The notes beneath the pieces were generated by a model. The model did not search any database. It was given only the letters and a program-made list of their open reading frames with translations, and was not told where the DNA came from. From the NCBI RefSeq assembly GCF_003970385.1, contig NZ_RXZH01000002.1, positions 434,001 to 498,000 of the forward strand: a stretch of 64,000 nucleotides of DNA. The letters run 5' to 3'. Position numbers and translations under genes: made by a program. Positions 23,808 through 31,586 of the stretch are shown one piece after another. Numbering within the stretch: position 1 is the first letter of the stretch; each line of letters begins with the position of its first letter. The stretch is from Vibrio aquaticus (GTDB lineage: Bacteria > Pseudomonadota > Gammaproteobacteria > Enterobacterales > Vibrionaceae).

Positions 23808-24449
23808 ATGACAAGGATACTCAGAGTCTTGTTTATACTCTTTTTTGTAAAACCACTGGTGTTTGTTGGCTTAGGTTTAAACATCATTAATAGACAAAAC
23901 TTGCCAACAAAAGGGCCAGTTGTTGTAGCCGCTAACCATAACAGTCATCTAGATACATTGGTGTTGTTGGCTCTGTTTCCAATCAGCTTAATCCACAAGG
24001 TTCGCCCTGTAGCGGCGGCAGATTACTTTTTATCTAACCCCGTTGTCGCGTGGCTGTCACTGAACGTTATTGGCATTATTCCCATACGCAGAGCGCCCTC
24101 TAAAGCGCAAAAAGAGGCCATTTTTGATGAGTGCCACAAAGCTTTAGAACAAGGGGAGATTCTACTTATTTTTCCGGAAGGTAGCCGGGGCGAACCGGAA
24201 GTAATGAGTGGGCTTAAAAAGGGCATCTATCACCTAGTCAAAGACCATTCTCAATGCGAAGTTGTTCCGGTGGTCATGAGAGGCCTTGGGGCATCCTTAC
24301 CAAAAGGGACGGCGATGTTTGTGCCTTTTAACTGCGATGTTGTGCTGGGAGAGGCGATAAACGGATTTGCCAATGCAGATGAATTCGTAACAATCATGCA
24401 GTCCCAGTATCAACAACTGAGTGAGCAATGTATTGTTCAAGTGGAATAA
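23808..24449 (+). CDS. PlsC-like 1-acylglycerol-3-phosphate acyltransferase
   Basis: A 213-residue membrane-bound acyltransferase with block I HNSHLD (HX4D, about residues 45-50), block II around IPIRRAP and block III FPEGSRGEPE (about 123-132). It makes phosphatidate from lysophosphatidate. It starts 6 nt after the CdsA-like gene with GAGGATTT upstream, so the operon encodes three consecutive steps from lysophosphatidate to a phospholipid. It ends at a bidirectional terminator. Confidence 0.9.
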   Translation: MTRILRVLFILFFVKPLVFVGLGLNIINRQNLPTKGPVVVAANHNSHLDTLVLLALFPISLIHKVRPVAAADYFLSNPVVAWLSLNVIGIIPIRRAPSKAQKEAIFDECHKALEQGEILLIFPEGSRGEPEVMSGLKKGIYHLVKDHSQCEVVPVVMRGLGASLPKGTAMFVPFNCDVVLGEAINGFANADEFVTIMQSQYQQLSEQCIVQVE

Positions 24450-24469
24450 ATTAGGTTTATCTTGATGCA

Positions 24470-24500
24470 AAAACACCTGACTTTAATGGTCAGGTGTTTT
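24470..24500. terminator. bidirectional terminator, acyltransferase / sensor kinase
   Basis: Perfect 12-bp arms AAAACACCTGAC and GTCAGGTGTTTT around a 7-nt loop, between two convergent genes. Confidence 0.88.
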
Positions 24501-24517
24501 GTTATACGGAGCCGTTT

Positions 24518-25858
24518 TTACGATAACTTGAAGGTCAGTTGAGCTCTTAACCCGCCCATCGAACTGCGGCTAAGGGTTAAGATGCCTCGATAGCTGTGCG
24601 CCATTTCACTAACAATATTCAAACCAAGACCGGTGCCAGGAGTGGTTTCATCAAGACGGACTCCACGTTGGACTGCTTGCTGAATTTTGTCCTCGGGAAT
24701 CCCCGGGCCATCGTCTTCAATGATGATATTGATCTCACCTGTTGTGGTTTGCTCAGAGTGAACTCGAATAATGGAAGAGGCCCACTTATAACCATTCTCC
24801 AATAAGTTACCTACCATCTCGTCGAGATCGGTTTTATCGACCGCAACTTCGATGTCGGAATCTAATTCGTTAATAAGCGTCACTTCACGAGAAGCGTAAA
24901 CTTTATCAAATGCCATCGAAATCGCATCCACACGTTCAGATGGGTTTGCTCTTACGGCGAGGATGTTCTTAGATCCGGCCATGCGGGCTCGACCAAGATG
25001 ATAATCAATTTGGCTTTGAATCTGCTCGACAGGGGGCTGCAATCGCTGACGGTGCTCATCATCGAACGTTGTTATCTCATTCTTTAACACAGACAAAGGC
25101 GTTTTTAAGGCGTGAGATAAGTTACCTGCATGATGCCGTGCTCGCTCTAACAGCTCTTGGTAATGAAAGATGAGTGCATTTAAGTCAGAGACCACAGGCG
25201 CGACTTCTTTTGGATATTCTTCATCAAGCTGAGTTTTATCCCCAGAACGCAATTGAGAAAGTTCTTTATGCATTTTAGTCAGCGGATGCAAAGACCATTG
25301 AACTTGAAGCATGATGACGGCGAGGACACCAAAATAGAGTAGCGCAAGAATAACCCAAAGTTGCCCCATTAGGTCTTGAACCGTGTCTTCAATCGGCTGT
25401 TCATCAATACCGATCAACACCTCAATGGGTCCATCATAGTCAGGGTAATACAGCGTGGTGTGGAGATAAATCAACTTCTCATCACGAGCGCCGAGGTACT
25501 CTTTCTTGATTCCTTTCTTAACGGCGATTTTTTGATCCCAAAGTGAGCGAGAGCGAAGAAGATCAGAATCGGTTTTCGCAGACCAATAAAGGCCACTGTA
25601 TGGTCGATTGAAGCGAGGATCAGAAAGGTTAGTGGTTAGGGTTAAATTGCCTTTTTCATCCGCTTCTAGCGAGGCTGAAATCTCATCCATATAGATTGAG
25701 AGTTGAGATTTCGTATCGCCTACCATGTAGCTAAACACTTGGTTGGGGACGGACACCCCAACGGCTATGACCATCGCGGTCAACCAAACGATAGCCGCCA
25801 GAACAAGGCGGCTTTTGAGACTGAGTCGCTTAAGTATAAAGCGCTTACTATTCGGCAT
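24518..25858 (-). CDS. sensor histidine kinase (PhoQ/CarS-like)
   Basis: A 446-residue two-helix membrane sensor. Membrane segments lie near residues 17-40 and 168-190 with a periplasmic domain between. Then come a HAMP-like linker, an H-box NLSHALKTPLSVL (His about 245), N-box NLLENGYKWA, G1 DDGPGIPED and G2 GTGLGLNI. Its start overlaps the response-regulator gene by 11 nt, and a PepSY protein is the first gene of the operon. The set resembles vibrio CarRS/VprAB and enteric PhoPQ, which sense cations or antimicrobial peptides. Which signal applies here is not known. Confidence 0.88.
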   Translation of the reverse strand: MPNSKRFILKRLSLKSRLVLAAIVWLTAMVIAVGVSVPNQVFSYMVGDTKSQLSIYMDEISASLEADEKGNLTLTTNLSDPRFNRPYSGLYWSAKTDSDLLRSRSLWDQKIAVKKGIKKEYLGARDEKLIYLHTTLYYPDYDGPIEVLIGIDEQPIEDTVQDLMGQLWVILALLYFGVLAVIMLQVQWSLHPLTKMHKELSQLRSGDKTQLDEEYPKEVAPVVSDLNALIFHYQELLERARHHAGNLSHALKTPLSVLKNEITTFDDEHRQRLQPPVEQIQSQIDYHLGRARMAGSKNILAVRANPSERVDAISMAFDKVYASREVTLINELDSDIEVAVDKTDLDEMVGNLLENGYKWASSIIRVHSEQTTTGEINIIIEDDGPGIPEDKIQQAVQRGVRLDETTPGTGLGLNIVSEMAHSYRGILTLSRSSMGGLRAQLTFKLS

Positions 25859-26507
25859 TCAGTTGGTACCCTAAACCACGGACGGTTTTGATCACTTTAG
25901 GCGCTATCTTTTTGCGGATACGGCCAATAAACACCTCAATAGTGTTTGAGTCACGGTCGAAGTCTTGTTTGTAGATATGTTCAACCAGTTCAGTGCGCGA
26001 AATGACCTTTTCTGGATTATGCATAAAGTACGCGACAACTTTATACTCAAGGGCTGTTAAGCTAATCGCTTGACCTTGCCACATCACTTTAGAGGTACGG
26101 GTATCAAGGCTTAAGTTGCCAATCTGCATCACTGGTGAAGCGTTGCCTGACGCTCTTCTCAACTGAGAGCGAAGACGGGCAATAAGTTCAACCATTTCAA
26201 AAGGTTTGGTCAGGTAATCGTCCGCACCGGCATTCAAACCTTCAACACGTTGAGTCAACGTGTCTCGTGCGCTCAGAATAACCACCGGTGTATTGATATT
26301 TTCATCTCGAATGCCTTTTAACACCGTTAAGCCATCAATCTTTGGTAAGCCAAGATCAAGAACGATGGCATCCCACTCTTCAGAGGTTGCTCGGTAAAGC
26401 GCGTCAATACCATCTTGCGCCAATTCTGGTACCCAGCCAGTTTGTTCTAACGATTCAATGATCTGTTCACCTAGACGAGGCTCATCTTCCACTACTAAAA
26501 TTTTCAT
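25848..26507 (-). CDS. OmpR-family response regulator
   Basis: A 219-residue regulator with a receiver domain (acidic EDE at 7-9, phospho-acceptor in VLDLGLPKIDG about residue 51, Lys in KPFEM about 101) and a winged-helix output domain from about residue 127 (SLTALEYKVV, DSNTIEVFIGRIRKKI). It is the cognate partner of the overlapping kinase gene downstream and lies 20 bp after the PepSY gene. CarR/VprA-like or PhoP-like by context; the regulon is not visible. Confidence 0.9.
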   Translation of the reverse strand: MKILVVEDEPRLGEQIIESLEQTGWVPELAQDGIDALYRATSEEWDAIVLDLGLPKIDGLTVLKGIRDENINTPVVILSARDTLTQRVEGLNAGADDYLTKPFEMVELIARLRSQLRRASGNASPVMQIGNLSLDTRTSKVMWQGQAISLTALEYKVVAYFMHNPEKVISRTELVEHIYKQDFDRDSNTIEVFIGRIRKKIAPKVIKTVRGLGYQLNAE

Positions 26508-26527
26508 CAGCGTTTCTTCTTATTAGT

Positions 26528-26932
26528 TTAATTCTTTAATGCTTGTTTAAAGTTACGTCCTTTAATCAATATCATCTCAAGCGTTTCCGCATTGTATTCG
26601 ACTTTGATGATATTGTTGTCGTAATTGAGCTTGAGTTCGTAGACCCAAACATCGTCATCTTCTTCGAGTTCTACGTGAATAATTCGGCCATAAAGGTCGC
26701 GTTCGACAGCCGCGTACATTTCAGAAAATGGGCGAATATAGCCCTTTTTGACGGCCTCAAAGACTTCATCTTGGTCTTCTTCAAATTCAATCTTAGCACC
26801 TGGTCGATGTTCGTCTTGTACTAACGCATGGCCATCTTGTTCATGGTGGTCATGTTTTTTTGCTGAACTGGGAAAGGCGACCAGTAGGCACATAAGTAAT
26901 GTGGAGGTACCAATCAGTGGATGCTTGAACAT
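26528..26932 (-). CDS. exported PepSY-domain protein
   Basis: A 134-residue protein with a signal peptide (SSAKKHDHHEQ follows a hydrophobic core), a His/Asp-rich stretch that could bind metal, and a C-terminal PepSY-like domain (VYELKLNYDNNIIKVEYNA). PepSY proteins are periplasmic modulators. ATG 26932 is preferred to 26938 because AAGG then has proper spacing. As first gene of a two-component operon it may sense or tune the kinase input; that is inference. Confidence 0.78.
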   Translation of the reverse strand: MFKHPLIGTSTLLMCLLVAFPSSAKKHDHHEQDGHALVQDEHRPGAKIEFEEDQDEVFEAVKKGYIRPFSEMYAAVERDLYGRIIHVELEEDDDVWVYELKLNYDNNIIKVEYNAETLEMILIKGRNFKQALKN

Positions 26933-26997
26933 AATCATACCTTTTAGATTTTCTGTAGTTCAGTATACAGAATCAAAAATGAACACCAAATGAATGG

Positions 26998-28737
26998 TTA
27001 GTTCGAGAGCTCATCTTCAAAAATCTTATCTCTCATTTTCCAAAAGCGGCCAGACTTTCTCGCAATAACAAACTGCGGAGGACGAAAGCGATGCTGATTG
27101 TTTACGACCTTGGTGGGTGAAGCGTCATCAAAAGGGCGATGTTTGTCGGCAAGGTGAGGTCGTACAAACTGATCTTTGAATCGCTGTTTTTGGTTTTTGG
27201 TAGTTAACGACCAAAATTCGCTCACTTGGGCTTGGTTCTCACCAATGTAAGAGACTTTTAAGCTGCTTTTACCTTTATCGTCTTTATGAACACTTAAAGC
27301 CATCTCCAAACATTCAAAAACAAGCGCATCTTTTAGGTTTAACGCTTCCTTAAGCTTCTTGTCAGGGTCTACCAAAGTGGCATCACATTCATGACAAATT
27401 CGAGCAGCAATATCATTGTCAGCGCCGCACTCGCCACAATACTTGGCGCGAAAACGGTAGTTGCAATGTTCTCGTTCGCCAGTTTCATCATCTTCAAAGA
27501 AACCTTGGCATTTACGGCCAAAATGTTCGATCAAAAAGCCATTGCTGTCGAGTTTGCCCCAAAAGTTGTTGTTAAAGCCGCAAGCGGGGCAGGGAATGGT
27601 GATGATCTCGCTATCAGAGTCGGGTTTGGCATCACCCACTTCAGGTTGATAGAGGTCATAGCTGTTGCCCGCATAATCGAGCACTAAACACTCTTCTTTA
27701 CCTGGCGATAAGCGCAGTCCTCGGCCGACGATTTGTTGATACAGGCTGATTGATTCGGTTGGGCGTAATATCGCAATTAAGTCGACATGTGGGGCGTCAA
27801 ACCCCGTCGTTAGTACCGAGACATTGACAAGGTACTTTATCTTACGGTCTTTGAAGTCTTGAATGATGGCATCGCGTTCAGGCGTGGGAGTATCACCAAT
27901 CACAATCGCCACTTGGTCTTGTGGAAGTAGCCCATAGATTTCTTGGGCGTGTCGAACGGTCGCGGCAAAAATCATAATGCCTTGTTTGCTCTTTGATAGC
28001 TCAATGATTTGTTCGACAATTTGCGGGGTAGCTCGCTTCGCTTTGTCGATCACCATGTCCATTTCGGATTCTTTGTAACGGCCAGTGTTTGCAGGCTTAA
28101 GCTGAGAGAAGTCATAACTCAATACGGGCGCGTCCATCATTTTCGCAGGCGTTAAGAACTTTTCATCGAGTAGGTAACGAATCGGCAACTCGAAAATACA
28201 GTCTCGAAAGAAACGCGGCTCTTCAGTACGCACCAAACCACGGGTGTGGTATTGATAAATCCAACCCATTCCAAGGCGATAAGGGGTGGCGGTTAAGCCG
28301 AGCACTTTAATGCCGGGGTTTTGTTCTCTTAGGTGGGTTATTACTTTTTGATAGCTGGTCTCTTTGTTATCCGGCACTCGGTGGCACTCGTCGATAACAA
28401 GCAGAGAAAACTGGTTTTTAAATTGATCAAGATTGCGCACGACCGATTGAACAGAAGCAAACACCACTTGTTGATCGGTTTCTTTTCGCCCAAGGCCTGC
28501 AGAAAAAATGGAGCCTTTTAGCCCATAACCTTCATACTTTTCGTGGTTCTGTTCAACCAGCTCTTTAACGTGTGCCATAACCAACACGCGCCCTTTGGCT
28601 AGGCGCGCAAGTTCAGCAATGACGAGACTTTTGCCTGCACCGGTAGGGAGGACTAAGACCGCAGGGCTAGAGTGTTTACGAAAGTAATGGATGACAGCTT
28701 TGACAGAATCAGCCTGATATGGACGCAGTGTATACAT
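26998..28737 (-). CDS. radD: RadD (YejH) DEAD/DEAH-box DNA repair helicase-like ATPase
   Basis: A 579-residue superfamily 2 ATPase: MYTLRPYQADSVKAVI start, Walker A LPTGAGKS (about residues 33-40), DECH box (IDECHR), TATP, and motif VI IVGRGLRLSPG. The C-terminal part has CxxC pairs (CPACG, YCGECG, ICHECD) forming zinc-finger-like modules as in RadD, which supports repair after double-strand breaks and interacts with SSB. ATG 28737 matches the family start; a TTG 7 codons upstream is an alternative. It is divergent from rsuA, the same arrangement as in E. coli. Confidence 0.92.
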   Translation of the reverse strand: MYTLRPYQADSVKAVIHYFRKHSSPAVLVLPTGAGKSLVIAELARLAKGRVLVMAHVKELVEQNHEKYEGYGLKGSIFSAGLGRKETDQQVVFASVQSVVRNLDQFKNQFSLLVIDECHRVPDNKETSYQKVITHLREQNPGIKVLGLTATPYRLGMGWIYQYHTRGLVRTEEPRFFRDCIFELPIRYLLDEKFLTPAKMMDAPVLSYDFSQLKPANTGRYKESEMDMVIDKAKRATPQIVEQIIELSKSKQGIMIFAATVRHAQEIYGLLPQDQVAIVIGDTPTPERDAIIQDFKDRKIKYLVNVSVLTTGFDAPHVDLIAILRPTESISLYQQIVGRGLRLSPGKEECLVLDYAGNSYDLYQPEVGDAKPDSDSEIITIPCPACGFNNNFWGKLDSNGFLIEHFGRKCQGFFEDDETGEREHCNYRFRAKYCGECGADNDIAARICHECDATLVDPDKKLKEALNLKDALVFECLEMALSVHKDDKGKSSLKVSYIGENQAQVSEFWSLTTKNQKQRFKDQFVRPHLADKHRPFDDASPTKVVNNQHRFRPPQFVIARKSGRFWKMRDKIFEDELSN

Positions 28738-28777
28738 AAATTGTGTGAAATAGCTCAACTATTTAGTTTAGTCGCAC

Positions 28778-28783
28778 TATAAT
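28778..28783 (+). promoter_or_regulatory. -10 candidate for rsuA
   Basis: A perfect TATAAT about 28 nt upstream of the rsuA start, in the 73-bp gap between divergent radD and rsuA. The -35 is poor. Confidence 0.35.
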
Positions 28784-28810
28784 ACATGACCTGACAAAGA
28801 TGAGGTATTC

Positions 28811-29512
28811 ATGCGTTTAGATAAATACTTGTGTGATGCATTAGGTGCAACACGTAAAGAAGCAACAAAGATCATCAAAAGTGGTGATGTAACGGTTAAT
28901 GACATTGTACAAAAAAGCGGTTCAGTGAAAGTCACTGATGACTGTACGGTGGAATGGCAAGGGCGTGAGATTCACAAAGCTGGGCCTCGTTACATTATGT
29001 TATTTAAGCCTGATGGTTTTGTTTGTTCGCATGAAGATGGCTTTAATCAGACGGCATTTATGTTGCTTGATGAAGTGAAAATGGAAGAACTTCATTTTGC
29101 TGGCCGTTTAGATGTTGATACAACGGGTCTTGTCCTGATTACTGACGATGGCCAATGGTCTCATCGAATCACGTCACCTAAACACAAGTGTGAAAAGACA
29201 TACCGAGTGTGGCTCGCAGACCCAATTCAGGCTGACTATGCCGAGAAATTCGAGCAAGGCATTCAGCTTCGCAATGAAAAAGGTCTGACACTGCCAGCGC
29301 AGCTAGAAATCGTCGATGAAGAAGAGAACGAAGTGCTTCTAACCATCACTGAAGGCAAATATCACCAAGTTAAGCGCATGTTCGCGGCGTTAGGTAATAA
29401 AGTCGAGCACTTGCACCGTGAGCGCATTGGTGACATTGAACTGTGCGAGTCACTAGAGCCGGGTGAATATCGTTACCTCAGTGAAGATGAAGTGGTGTCT
29501 GTCTGGAAGTAA
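28811..29512 (+). CDS. rsuA: 16S rRNA pseudouridine(516) synthase RsuA
   Basis: A 233-residue enzyme that isomerises uridine 516 of 16S rRNA. An S4 RNA-binding domain (residues 1-60, MRLDKYLCDALGATRKEA) precedes the catalytic domain with the active-site Asp in AGRLDVDTTGLVL (about residue 103) and GKYHQVKRMFAALGN near the end. Near-identity to RsuA in several blocks (TDDGQWSHRITSP) separates it from RluE/RluF. The ATG follows GATGAGG. It is followed by bcr as in E. coli. Confidence 0.94.
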   Translation: MRLDKYLCDALGATRKEATKIIKSGDVTVNDIVQKSGSVKVTDDCTVEWQGREIHKAGPRYIMLFKPDGFVCSHEDGFNQTAFMLLDEVKMEELHFAGRLDVDTTGLVLITDDGQWSHRITSPKHKCEKTYRVWLADPIQADYAEKFEQGIQLRNEKGLTLPAQLEIVDEEENEVLLTITEGKYHQVKRMFAALGNKVEHLHRERIGDIELCESLEPGEYRYLSEDEVVSVWK

Positions 29513-29623
29513 TACTCATTTTTGGAATTAGTTTATTTCCTATTAGGAACTAGTCTTTTAGGCCGATTTGATTGAGGATAGATCGGATCGAAACGCCATG
29601 AACGGCGAAATGATTTTCTGTTT

Positions 29624-29657
29624 GGTTGCAGCATGGAAGCTGCACTCATCCGCAACC
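29624..29657 (+). promoter_or_regulatory. overlapping hairpins in bcr leader
   Basis: An outer stem (GGTTGC 29624-29629 with GCAACC 29652-29657) and an inner stem (GCAGC 29628-29632 with GCTGC 29639-29643) share bases and cannot form together. They end 14 nt before the bcr start. This could be a translational or transcriptional switch, or chance. Confidence 0.3.
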
Positions 29658-29670
29658 GAGTCGGAGAAGT

Positions 29671-30873
29671 ATGTCTGAAAGAACTCTGGAGTCGTCCACT
29701 CCTCAAATTGGCTTTTTGCTCTTTTTAGTCTTAGGAGCCATCGGCGCTTTAACCCCGCTCGCCATCGATATGTACTTACCTGCCATGCCTACCATTGCGC
29801 GTGATTTGGGGGTAACGGAAGGGGCGGTGCAAATTACCTTAACCGCTTATACGGCGGGTTTTGCAATTGGTCAGCTTATCCATGGCCCATTAGCAGACAG
29901 TTATGGTCGCCGCCCTGTCCTTATTCTTGGTGTGTTTTTCTTTGGTATCGCCTCTATTGTCAGTGCGACCACAACCGGTATTGAAGCCTTAACATGGGTA
30001 CGAACTGCGCAAGGTTTTGCCGGTGCAGCCGCAGCTGTGATCATTCAAGCCGTAGTGCGAGATATGTTTGACCGCGAAGACTTTGCGAGGGCGATGTCGT
30101 TTGTCACGTTAGTGATTACCATTGCGCCATTAATTGCTCCTATGATTGGGGGTTATGTCGCGGTTTGGTTCGGTTGGCGAGCAATTTTTTGGATATTGGC
30201 TGCGTTTTCTGTCGTGGTTATTGCATTGGTGCTTTGGAAAATTCCGGAAACACTCAGCGAAGAGAATAAGCAGCCACTGCGGGTTAGAACAACGCTGCAA
30301 AACTATATGCGCCTGTTTAAAAATCCCGTGGCAATGGGCCTTATCTTTTCTGGTGCGTTCTCATTTGCCGGTATGTTTGCGTTTTTAACTGCAGGTTCGT
30401 TTGTCTATATTGATATCTATGGTGTTCGTCCCGATCAATTTGGTTACTTATTTGCTTTGAACATCGTGGCGATGATCGTCATGACCAGCATCAACGGCCG
30501 ATTGGTGAAAAAAGTAGGCTCACACACTATGCTGCGTTTTGGTTTGGCGGTTCAGCTAGTTGCAGGGATTGGCTTGTTTGTGACTTGGCTACTTGATGCA
30601 GGCTTGTGGGGCACGGTTGTCTTTGTTGTCATGTTTATCGGCACACTGTCGACCATCGGCAGTAATAGCATGGGTTTATTATTAAGTAGCTATCCGTCAA
30701 TGGCGGGTACAGCCTCATCGCTCGCAGGAACACTGCGTTTTGGTACGGGTTCAATTATAGGAGCTGTCGTGGCATTTTTGCCAGGCGGTGTTACATGGCC
30801 GATGGTCATCGTCATGAGTGCATGTTCGATTGTCTCTGCGGCCTGTTATTGGTTATTTGGAAGAAAGGCGTAA
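29671..30873 (+). CDS. bcr: Bcr/CflA-family MFS multidrug efflux transporter
   Basis: A 400-residue 12-helix major facilitator. Motifs include ALTPLAIDMYLPAMP (helix 1 of the Bcr/CflA group, about residues 25-39), GPLADSYGRRPVL (motif A, about 76-88) and the AGTASSLAGTLRFG block near the C-terminus. Family members export bicyclomycin, sulfonamides or dipeptides by proton antiport. ATG 29671 with GGAGAAG is chosen over an in-frame start at 29626, which lies in the structured leader. It is translationally linked to the DUF2913 gene (TAATG). Confidence 0.9.
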   Translation: MSERTLESSTPQIGFLLFLVLGAIGALTPLAIDMYLPAMPTIARDLGVTEGAVQITLTAYTAGFAIGQLIHGPLADSYGRRPVLILGVFFFGIASIVSATTTGIEALTWVRTAQGFAGAAAAVIIQAVVRDMFDREDFARAMSFVTLVITIAPLIAPMIGGYVAVWFGWRAIFWILAAFSVVVIALVLWKIPETLSEENKQPLRVRTTLQNYMRLFKNPVAMGLIFSGAFSFAGMFAFLTAGSFVYIDIYGVRPDQFGYLFALNIVAMIVMTSINGRLVKKVGSHTMLRFGLAVQLVAGIGLFVTWLLDAGLWGTVVFVVMFIGTLSTIGSNSMGLLLSSYPSMAGTASSLAGTLRFGTGSIIGAVVAFLPGGVTWPMVIVMSACSIVSAACYWLFGRKA

Positions 30874-31532
30874 TGTCTCAATACACAGTAGAAATACAAA
30901 AGCTGGTTAATAAAGCATTAGACGAAATTGCAAAAGAACATGCGGCTGGCAAATTAACGAATGGCCCAACAGCGAACAACTTATATTTGGTTCGTTGGAT
31001 CACAAAGGCGATTAAGTCTCAGCAATTTCCACGTATCGTGGCAGACGATTTAATTCGTTGGCAGAAAACGGGTCGATCAAAAGGCAACAGTGCCAATCTG
31101 ATGCAAACGTTTCAGAGAATTTCAAAGTTCTACGCTGAGTTTTTTCCGGAAGGGCAAGAGGATCGAGTGATTAAGGATCATGAGATCAATGCCTTCATCG
31201 ATATGATGGAAGAAAACAACTGGGAAGTGACAACATCTGAAGAGTTGGTTAATTGCGGTAAAGTTCAGATCTTTACGGAAGGGCCAAACTCTCTAGCCAT
31301 GTGTACTGAGCAGTGTGAAAGCAGTTTTGATGGTGAAGACATGATCAAACCAATGAGCTGGTTTGTTCGTGGCCACCATGCTGATTTTGTAGAAAAGGCA
31401 TCTGCGGCTGGCTTCATGCTACACAAGGTGACAGATTATAAATCAAACGTGAAATATCACGGTGAGTACATTATCTTCCCAGGAAACCGTGGTGATCAGT
31501 TAGCTGAAATCCCATTGAGTTTAGTGGTTTAA
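30873..31532 (+). CDS. DUF2913 family protein
   Basis: A 219-residue cytoplasmic protein matching DUF2913 as I know it (GKLTNGPTANNLYLVRWITKAIK, residues 24-46). Helical N-terminal half and mixed C-terminal half; no catalytic motif. Function is unknown. The start codon overlaps the bcr stop by one base (TAATG), so translation is coupled to the efflux pump, suggesting a shared condition of use. The gene ends in a hairpin shared with the convergent gene. Confidence 0.82.
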   Translation: MSQYTVEIQKLVNKALDEIAKEHAAGKLTNGPTANNLYLVRWITKAIKSQQFPRIVADDLIRWQKTGRSKGNSANLMQTFQRISKFYAEFFPEGQEDRVIKDHEINAFIDMMEENNWEVTTSEELVNCGKVQIFTEGPNSLAMCTEQCESSFDGEDMIKPMSWFVRGHHADFVEKASAAGFMLHKVTDYKSNVKYHGEYIIFPGNRGDQLAEIPLSLVV

Positions 31533-31561
31533 AGGTTTAACGAACGATTAAGCTGCTATTT

Positions 31562-31586
31562 AAGAGCTTCCACTATGGAAGCTCTT
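31562..31586. terminator. bidirectional terminator, DUF2913 / SDR gene
   Basis: Perfect 11-bp arms AAGAGCTTCCA and TGGAAGCTCTT with a 3-nt loop. The loop bases 31573-31575 are the stop codon of the leftward gene, so its last codons form one arm. Confidence 0.85.
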
